64,000 bases of DNA. Source: Ascidia mentula. Its lineage: Eukaryota; Chordata; Ascidiacea; Phlebobranchia; Ascidiidae. Within the stretch, counting starts at the first letter, position 1. Each line of letters begins with the position of its first letter. The DNA is taken from positions 16,878,001 to 16,942,000 of the forward strand of contig OX387201.1 in assembly GCA_947561715.1 (NCBI GenBank), in the 5' to 3' direction. The position numbers and the translations under genes were made by a program. Shown piece by piece: positions 56,757 to 64,000 of this stretch. The notes below the pieces were generated by a model. The model was not told where the DNA came from. It ran no database searches and worked only from the letters and a program-made list of their open reading frames with translations.

Positions 56757-58017
56757 TTAATTGTATCCATTTTGGCGAAAAAACTGAGCTCTAGCAACGA
56801 CATCATTTGAGTAATCATTATGGTTTGTTCCTTTATCCAGTTTGTCCCAGGAGCGAACGTTGCGAATGCCAAAGTTGTAAGCAGCAATTCCGCCTTGCAG
56901 TTGCTGATCAAGACTCCAGGTGGGGAATTTTGCTTGGACTTGCAGAACAAAGTTGATCAGGATATGTGTGCCTTGGAGTACGTGGGTCAGAGAATTCCAA
57001 TCTCCTTTCAACTTGTGATATCGTTTGTCAATCTATAACACAACAGTTTCTTTGTCACAAATAGATGACAGAATGCTAAATTACAACGTAGAAAACATAC
57101 ATGTATACCTTCGTATAAAACAGCCCTCAAAAATTTACTAAATAGATTATTTTTTGTGACAGATGTGAAAGATGATTCTGAAACTTTCAAGTGCCAGATT
57201 TCAAGTGTAAAATCATTTGGACAATCAAGAACGTTCACAAATAAAACAAAAACAAGGGTTTTTAAATTTCACAGTCAACTTTTCTGTGTTTGAAACATTT
57301 CAAGCAGGGGACCATACACGTATGACACATGTTAATTCGTACGACCTTTTCGGTGGTAATTTTGTATTTTTTCATTGTAAATTTGTATCTTCTATGCATT
57401 CTGATTCACAGTTATATTTTTGTTCGCAATGTTGCATTACCTGCATCAAACCCCAGGCGTTTCCATGGTCACCCCAGCCGTTCACCAAAGCCTTTCCGGC
57501 CCGACTTTCACGACTGATGATTCCTGAAACATGAAAATATTCCCAATACAAATTTCAACACATATCGACCTTATGATTGTTTCCCCTTTAACCACTGCGA
57601 ACGTAGTGTGTGTCATGGTAAATACAAACAGCATCATACTGTGGGGGCGATTAATATACCTGCTATGACAGCGGGGTCCATGTAACTGCTTGTGGCTGCC
57701 GTTAGTATGATTGACTTGTATCTATTCATTGCGGTAAGATCTGTTGAAGCCATTTCATACGAGGCCGGGACCCCTGCATTGAAAAACTACTACTGTAAAA
57801 ACAAAGTACTTGAAAGCAGCAGTATATTATCTTTGGCTTTTTTATTCAAAGTTATCAACTCCATGCTTTTCGCACCACAGTAAAAAGAAACTGTCAAAGT
57901 AATTGAAGCGAAACAAACCGTCGTAAGTTAGTTTGTCACTTTTTGCTGTTTTCCAAGAAGCACCGGTTGGAGATAGGTTATCAATGTTGCCATACTTTCC
58001 ATGGAAGCCAAAAGCGT
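56757..58017 (-). CDS. goose-type lysozyme, the intact copy c
   Basis: Four exons join in phase through GT-AG introns: 57,919-58,017 ([22 protein letters not shown]), 57,660-57,773 ([25 protein letters not shown]), 57,441-57,523 ([11 protein letters not shown] with the catalytic Glu, then [13 protein letters not shown]) and 56,757-57,032 ([36 protein letters not shown]). The product is about 190 residues, the normal length for the GH23 lysozyme g family, which cleaves bacterial peptidoglycan. No signal peptide is visible and cysteines are absent, as in fish and tunicate forms. The first coding exon seen is preceded by an acceptor, so the start codon lies in an exon I could not place upstream of 58,017. 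It is the only copy without an obvious lesion. Confidence 0.85.
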
Positions 58018-58184
58018 CTACAAAATAAACGCAATCTTACGAAAAACCACACGTTGTACTTTCACCCACAACTTACCTTCGGTACAGTAAAGTTCAACCA
58101 AGAGAATTAGCAATAATTTGTTCATGGTTATACAGTAGTAAACTGTCAACTTCAATCCCGAGTCAGGTATGAATTAATCTAATT

Positions 58185-58975
58185 GTCAAGCTTCTTAAGG
58201 ACGTAACAACTTCCTGGCCCGAAAGCTGGTGTGAGCAATGAGGAAGTTAGGTTGCACTGCGAATGCGAAACCTCTTTGTCTGGTGCAAAATTTTAATTAG
58301 TTGCAAATTTTGTGGCAAAAGCCTTTTCCGATATTGAAATTTCACCAAACAAAGTTTTCCAAAAAATTATCACAGACTTAATTCATGACTTGACAACCTG
58401 TTGGTTAAGCAGTTCACAGTCAGCGAAAGAGTTTTAACGTAAAAACAAAAATCATGTGAATAAAAGTACGCGCCTTAATAATGACTAATCATAACACTTG
58501 TAGCTTTAACAGCACCACACCCTTGTCTGAATTTGTTATTCTCACATCTCACTTGTATTTTGAGACCTCGCTCCGAAATGTCAGGAAAAAGGGGACTCAG
58601 CCAGCGCGTGTGATGCCAATGAACGTGTTTCAATGTAAAATTACATTTTTGCACCAAACAATGAAGTAATGCAATCTCAGTGCAACCAAACTCCCTCAAA
58701 CCAGCTTTGTGGCCAGGAAGAGAATAATCATAGTTGCACAGTGGATAAATTTCATTCAGATGGCAACTAATCTTACGGTCAAGCTTCTTAAGGACGTAAA
58801 AACTTCCTGGTCACAGTGCTGGTGCGAGTAATAAGAAAGTTAAGTTGCAGTGCAATTGCAAAATCTGTTTGTCTGGTGCAAAATTTTAATTAGTTGCAAA
58901 TTATGCGCAAAGGCTTTTTCCGTTATTTAAATTTCACTACGCAAAGTTTTCCAAAAAAGTTATCGCAACCGAGGT
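58185..58975 (+). repeat. direct repeat of about 195 bp, copies 593 bp apart
   Basis: The sequence from gtcaagcttcttaaggacgt at 58,185 is repeated at 58,778 with scattered changes, including the shared ttgtctggtgcaaaattttaa. The region between and beyond (58,018-59,829) has no supported gene. It probably reflects duplication of the upstream region of the lysozyme genes. Confidence 0.75.
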
Positions 58976-59829
58976 AATATCGCAAACCCACAAACGAACA
59001 ATCAACAAGATTTAATATATGACCAACAAACCTGCTGGTTAACAGTTTACTGTAAGTGAAAGAGTTTTACCGCGAAGTGTTTCAACAAAGTAACCTGCAC
59101 TACATTATTTTTTCATACTAACCAATGCTATTCCAAGCTTAAAATTTGTTTTAAACTCTTTACAAATCAATGACAGTTGATTAACTCTAGGTTAGACTGC
59201 TTTATAGTCGTCATCTAAAGGAACCTTTAAATAACGCCACACTTATTTCCTGCCAACTTTCTAATTTAAACTTTTGTGGGCGTCAACAACGTCCACGTGA
59301 CGTAGTTAAACGAAAGTGGTCCGACCTCAAAATGCTGTATCCACAGCGTCGTCTTGCGTTTTATAAACCGATCAAACTAAACATCAGTTGTACAAAGGCA
59401 ACATACCATTGAAATTGTGATTCAAACTCGTAATGCGGTTACGTATTTTGGGATGAGATTTCAACAATGTTGCACGGCGCATAAATGATCACTGGGCACC
59501 AGCAGTGATAACAAACACTTCATCCGATCATTTACATCATTACATGAATATAAATTGACTCAGTCTTCCAATTAATTTTATTTGCAAATCGCATCACACG
59601 CTGAATTATATTTCACAATAGGACAACAACGCACCAAAGCAGCATGAAGACTACAATATGTTCCAAGCGGTTAAGACTAATCAATATTGCGAAAGTCATA
59701 CCACAACATCCACCATACATCACTTACTTTGTAACCAATTTAACTGAGCAACTACGCATCACTGAAAACTAAAATATAGGCCTAGGTCGAAATTTAAAAT
59801 CGACACCACTTCAAACATACAATCAACTA

Positions 59830-60727
59830 TTAGTCTTTGTATCCCTTTTCACGAAAGTACTGGGCTCTGGCCACTACGTCGTTGGCATAATCGTTTTTAC
59901 TTGTTTCCATGTCGAAATTTCTCCACGAGCGGACGTTTGGCTTCCGAAATTGTAGCAGGCAACACCGGCTTGAAGTTGACGATGCGAAGACCAGTCGGGA
60001 AATTTCCTTTCCATTTGCTTGTTACAATCGGCCAAAATTTTAGCAGCCTGGGAGATGTGATCTTTGGAGTTCCATGCACCCTTTGTGGTGTGGTGTCGCT
60101 TGTCAATCTAAACCAAGTGGTTTGTATCTTTATTGTGCATGTAATATATTTTTTTGTTTTTGTCAAAACCAAGTGATGGCATTTTAGGCACTTCAGTTGC
60201 AAGGAAAACTTGACTAACATCAGTACAGATTTTTTAACAAATAAATAGCAGTAGCAGTTTGAAAGAACCCAAACCTAATTGTGTAAATCTTATAGACTCG
60301 CCTGCATCAGTCCAAATGCGTTACCTCTGTCACCCAACCCGTTCTTTAACATTCTTCCCCCTCGACTCTCCCGGCTCATAATACCTACTGCGATAAAGCT
60401 TCATTTGAAACCCCACATATACCTAGATGAGTTAAAAATACTCAAGCTTCATTATCAAGCGCAATACCTGCCACTAGCGCAGGGTCGACGTCGTTTTTTC
60501 TTGCAGCACTCAATATCGACGATTTGTATCGGTTTACGTCTTCAAGGTCCGTAGATGCCATTTTTCTTGAAGCGCGAACTCCTGGATAATGGGATGTGAG
60601 TGACAACGGTTGCAGTGACGTTCATGGACTTGTACGAAAATGTACGAAAAGTACGAAAGTCGATCACCTCTTGCTGTTTGAAAGGACGCACCGGTGGGAT
60701 GCAACTTATTAATGTCGCCAAACAAAC
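59830..60727 (-). pseudogene. lysozyme g copy d, divergent, frameshifted
   Basis: Exons: about 60,650-60,727 (GDINKLHPTGASF), 60,468-60,581 (GVRASRKMASTDL, then VNRYKSSILSAA), 60,302-60,387 ([12 protein letters not shown], catalytic Glu present, [13 protein letters not shown]) and 59,830-60,107 (HHTTKGAWNSKDHISQAA ... [13 protein letters not shown]). The catalytic exon ends at a GC donor (gcgagt) where copy c has gtaatg. In the last exon one base is missing at about 59,937-59,943, so NVRSW and the rest are in another frame. The first two exons also do not join in phase at any GT I could find. Copy d is more diverged than a to c and has no inserted zinc-finger block. Confidence 0.75.
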
Positions 60728-62664
60728 CTGGACGGGGTGTCGTGTTCCTTTGACCACCGACTGAAAAACTTAAAGCCAACCCTTGGCCAGCACTTACGGT
60801 TCTTGTTCCAAAACACGACATTCGGCAACAGTGTGTGCAAACGCCCAAGCAAACACGGTAACATTTACCTCATTTAATAAAATTGCATGGATGCCAAAAA
60901 CATTAATGCAATTGTTACGTTATTTGACAAAAACATTGACTTACTTACTTTGAGAGCAAAGAACCACAAAAAGAGTGAAAATATGCATCTTCATTGGACC
61001 GGTAAATATCTTTTCCGTAATCCGAAACAATAAACTCAGTCAATGCCTAGCCTACCAAAGCTCATACCATGGTATCTTTCTAATCGAAACGGTTTCCAAA
61101 GGCACTTACCCCACTCTATCTTCTAGTTTCGCATTGAACTAAGCATATACATAAAAGCTTTCAAAAACCCAAGTGGAATCACTTCATTGATAGTGCAAGT
61201 AATGTGGTTGTTTAACTATACACATTTAAAGGACTATTACAGGAACCATCAAATAGTATTTGAGGAGCTCAATGATAACCTCGAATGCTTCACGCAACAG
61301 TTCAAAAGCGAGATGTTGTTTTCGCCGTGTAACACCTAGTTGAGTGTTGCAAAGTAACAAAAGGGATGGACTATCGAAAATTTTGATATCGCTTACGATT
61401 TTTTCATTTAAACTATACCCGTAAATTACGGAAAGGTGCTCACGTTCTACCTGGAATGCGGTCGCGTACCATCGGTGGTAAACGTACCACCGGTTGGGAA
61501 ACATTGACTTACGCTATAAGAGAAAATTGCCCTGTCACCAAGCGCCCACCAATCGATCTTTTATTTCCTAGCGCCCCCCAATCGCCCATTTGGTCTCCAG
61601 CGTCCCCTGTACGATTGCAAACGCCCCCAGTGGGGCGTTGGCGCCCACTTCGAAAACCACTGCTTTACAGTATTATGTAAACCACCTTCGCAAACAACTT
61701 GCGGCAAAGCCTTAGGCATGCGTGTTGCCACAGAGTGCATGGAATGTAACGGCAGATGCTAAACCGGTTTTGAGTGATTTTTTGGGATTGTTTAGGCAAG
61801 CTCATTTGTTCGGCGTATATTTTTGCAACAACCTGGCGTGGCTCTGTAAAATATTCCTGGTGTTGCTAATTTTTAATTAAAAAGCTGTTCCACGACATTT
61901 GTCATTCACCACCCAAAACTTGTTTTTGTAAAATTATCAATTAACTCTACTCTTGCTGCCAAGCATTGCAAAATCTTTAATTCAGTTTAACAACAGAGAC
62001 CGACTCGACTGTAAAACGACTTCAAAGAACAGGTAGGCGTTCATCTAATTCATATCAAAACAAGTATTGCTTACCTCAATCTATTTTCCTGAAACTTTAA
62101 AGTGATGCCTTATATGTACATGCATATAGCAAGAAATAGTTTTAAACTGTACAAACGTACATATTTGTTCTTGTAGTTGCGGCAAAAAAGCATTAAAAGT
62201 TGCAATATTTTCCGCCATTAACACAACATACTGTTTCAAACGCAGAAAAATCATGTATAAAAATTAAGAACAGTAAAAACCCTTCAGAATACCCTTAAAG
62301 TTGATGCTTTAATCCAGAAGAAACGTCAGTGAGAGGTGAAACACCACTAAGTGGATTTTTTTACATCAACAATAACTGCACTTTTATAAACATTCTTTTA
62401 CAACACGACATAATTACAAAAAAGTGAAATTACTCCGCAAAAGGCACAACAACACATAAAAATTACAGATTCACAATTTGAAAACAATCTTCCAAAGAAA
62501 ACAGAAACTCAATTGATATTGATCAAACAACACCTTGTACCACAGGCAGTGACACACAACTTTCTGATACACTGCAAACCCAATACTTGATTTTTACAAT
62601 TTTGTCCAATATAGGTAATTAATTGTCATTAGTCCAACAAATAAACAAAGCCGTCAATGAGGAG
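60728..62664. other. intergenic, with one possible hAT-type terminus
   Basis: No supported gene. The sequence gcgcccacttcgaaaaccactg ending at 61,662 resembles a hAT transposon terminus, preceded by cytosine-rich gcgcccc repeats from 61,540. I did not find the matching other end. Confidence 0.35.
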
Positions 62665-64000
62665 TTAATCACACCAAGTGTAGAAGTAAACTCTTTGCCA
62701 TGCTGGAAGATATTTGGAGAGGGGATCAAATATTTATCTTGCCAGAGGAACAGTTTTGGACAGGTAAGCAAAAAGTTGAAGAAGTTTGGGTCTAGACAAA
62801 ATTGTAAAAGTGTATTGGTGACAGTGCTGTTTGGGTAAGGTTGCATTAACAATTGCGTGTACACAGCCAACTCAAATATAATTTTTCATTGACTCACATT
62901 TGCTGACAGTGTATCATACAGCTAACATGCTCTGCACAACTATGTAACTGAAGGACTGATAATACACTTAAGTCTTTTACTCATGACTAGCACCTTGCAC
63001 TTTCTGCACTAAGAATGTTTTTTTTCTTGTTCCTGATGGAATGATCATTGTTTTCAAGAAAACATTTGGGCATCACACCCCACGAAGTTTATCTTATTTT
63101 ACCTTATCTTAAGCTCCTATATAAACTTCAGGCATTTATCCCAAAATCTGCAGCACTGTTTGTCACCACACATGAAATTGTTTTATTCTCCTAGTAAATA
63201 GCTCATTTCATTACGTCCCACACTGCACAAAATGCAATAGCTGATATTTTTGCAATTGACAATACCTGCATTTGTACTGAGTAAACAAGTCTACCTAACG
63301 CTTCCTTATTGAAAGACTGGTTCCTTAATTTTGCCAGAATCTAGCCCTCAACGAGGCGTTGTTTATTACACCAATTTAAGCATAGCTTTCTTGTGGTTTG
63401 GTGCAAAAACTTGGAGTTGACTATTCTAAACAGGAAAGCCAAAGCTATTATGCTGTTAATCATCCTTAGTAGACATTTCGGACAGTGCTGTGTTCATCAT
63501 CAGTATATCTTAGAAATGAGATACAACATTTCTACAACTTTCTTGTGGTTATATGCAATTTTGTATTTGCAGAAACTGAGATTGCTCGTAAAAGTGAAAC
63601 TGATTTTTTTAATTTGTTATCCACCAGCTGATTTCAATCCAAAACTTTCTGTTTTAAATTAATACTACCTTAGTAGTGATATTGTGTATAATAATACAAT
63701 AAAACTTGATTAGACATTAACGAAGATCAATATTAACCCTTTAACAACCAATGCCATAAATTTTTCATACCCTACATGATGTATACCACAAAACACTTAC
63801 CCAGTTGTTTTGTCAAACACTGGAGATCTGAGCAAGTAGAGCAGGAGGTTGGCATATCTTCTCTGCAACTCTTTTTCTTCCAAAGGATTCAACTTCTTGT
63901 TAGTCAACCTGTTTTCTTTGGTAAGCAATACATGCGAGGAGGCATCAGTTGCAAGGGCTGTTACCCATGGCAGGAAAGACTTTGTCCCAAAAGCAGCAGT
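62665..64000 (-). CDS. PEX16: peroxin-16, last two exons, with an in-frame stop
   Basis: PEX16 is a peroxisomal membrane-assembly protein of the ER and peroxisome. The penultimate exon (63,801 to beyond 64,000) encodes TAAFGTKSFLPWVTAL, then LEEKELQRRYANLLLYLLRS and PVFDKTTG, and ends at gtaagt. The last exon (62,665-62,791, after ttttgtctag) continues in phase: PKLLQLFAYLSKTVPLAR, a TAA at 62,734-62,736, then IFDPLSKYLPAWQRVYFYTW and the expected terminal stop. From DKTTG the length matches the human C terminus residue for residue across the TAA, so the stop replaces one amino acid and would remove the final 23 residues. The gene is partial at the window edge. The stop may be a mutation, a shorter natural end or a sequence error. 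Confidence 0.87.
62792..63800 (-). other. last intron of PEX16
   Basis: About 1 kb between the gtaagt donor at 63,799-63,800 and the ttttgtctag acceptor at 62,792. AT-rich, with no gene seen inside. Confidence 0.7.

Noticed and set aside
1-64000. tRNA or rRNA genes
   Set aside because: I recognised no cloverleaf with A and B boxes and no ribosomal core sequence, although a tool-based scan was not possible.

Overview
The window looks like AT-rich animal nuclear DNA. It has short GT-AG introns, AATAAA poly(A) signals, tandem C2H2 zinc-finger genes with HTGEKP linkers, goose-type lysozyme genes, fragments of tripeptidyl-peptidase II and the end of PEX16. The lysozyme copies show no signal peptide and almost no cysteine, which suits fish or tunicate-type lysozyme g. 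With the short introns, my best guess is an invertebrate chordate such as a tunicate; this is inference.

Region 1 (1-12,037) carries the 3' end of an unrecognised gene (112-395), a broken minus-strand run of TPP2 exons (4,751-7,010) with a PIF/Harbinger-like element in one intron, a separate inverted TPP2 protease-domain fragment on the plus strand (7,848-8,246), and a broken kinase-like gene (8,797-9,657).

Region 2 (about 12,038-24,105) is the main prize: a nearly full-length Maverick/Polinton of the adintovirus type, an endogenous animal DNA virus or giant transposon with matching terminal inverted repeats of about 140 bp. In plus-strand order it has a BIR (inhibitor-of-apoptosis) protein, a packaging ATPase, a pX-like core peptide, a minor structural protein, an rve integrase, a penton-like protein, a pVI-like protein, a major capsid protein and an adenain-like protease. 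On the minus strand are an unrecognised protein with a probable intron and a protein-primed family B DNA polymerase. It is a fossil: the integrase, penton, capsid, minor protein and polymerase are all interrupted. The capsid break is an exact 22-bp tandem duplication. The polymerase carries a 122-bp insert with intron-like GT/AG ends in a core motif.

Region 3 (24,106-26,757) abuts the right end of the Maverick. It is a foldback-like structure: two inverted arms made of about 205-bp tandem repeats around a 0.95-kb centre.

Region 4 (26,758-61,000) is a segmental array. Five C2H2 zinc-finger genes on the plus strand alternate with four copies of a lysozyme g gene on the minus strand. In two lysozyme copies the last intron holds a whole zinc-finger block, and this nested arrangement was then duplicated. 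Only the lysozyme copy at 56,757-58,017 is open in all visible exons. Decayed zinc-finger relics, a shared non-coding block, two TA-flanked MITEs, an 837-bp element with TTCA target duplications, a 2.95-kb foldback element with an 8-bp target duplication and a Ty3/gypsy scrap fill the rest.

Region 5 (62,665-64,000) holds the last two exons of PEX16 on the minus strand, with one in-frame stop 24 codons before the expected C terminus.
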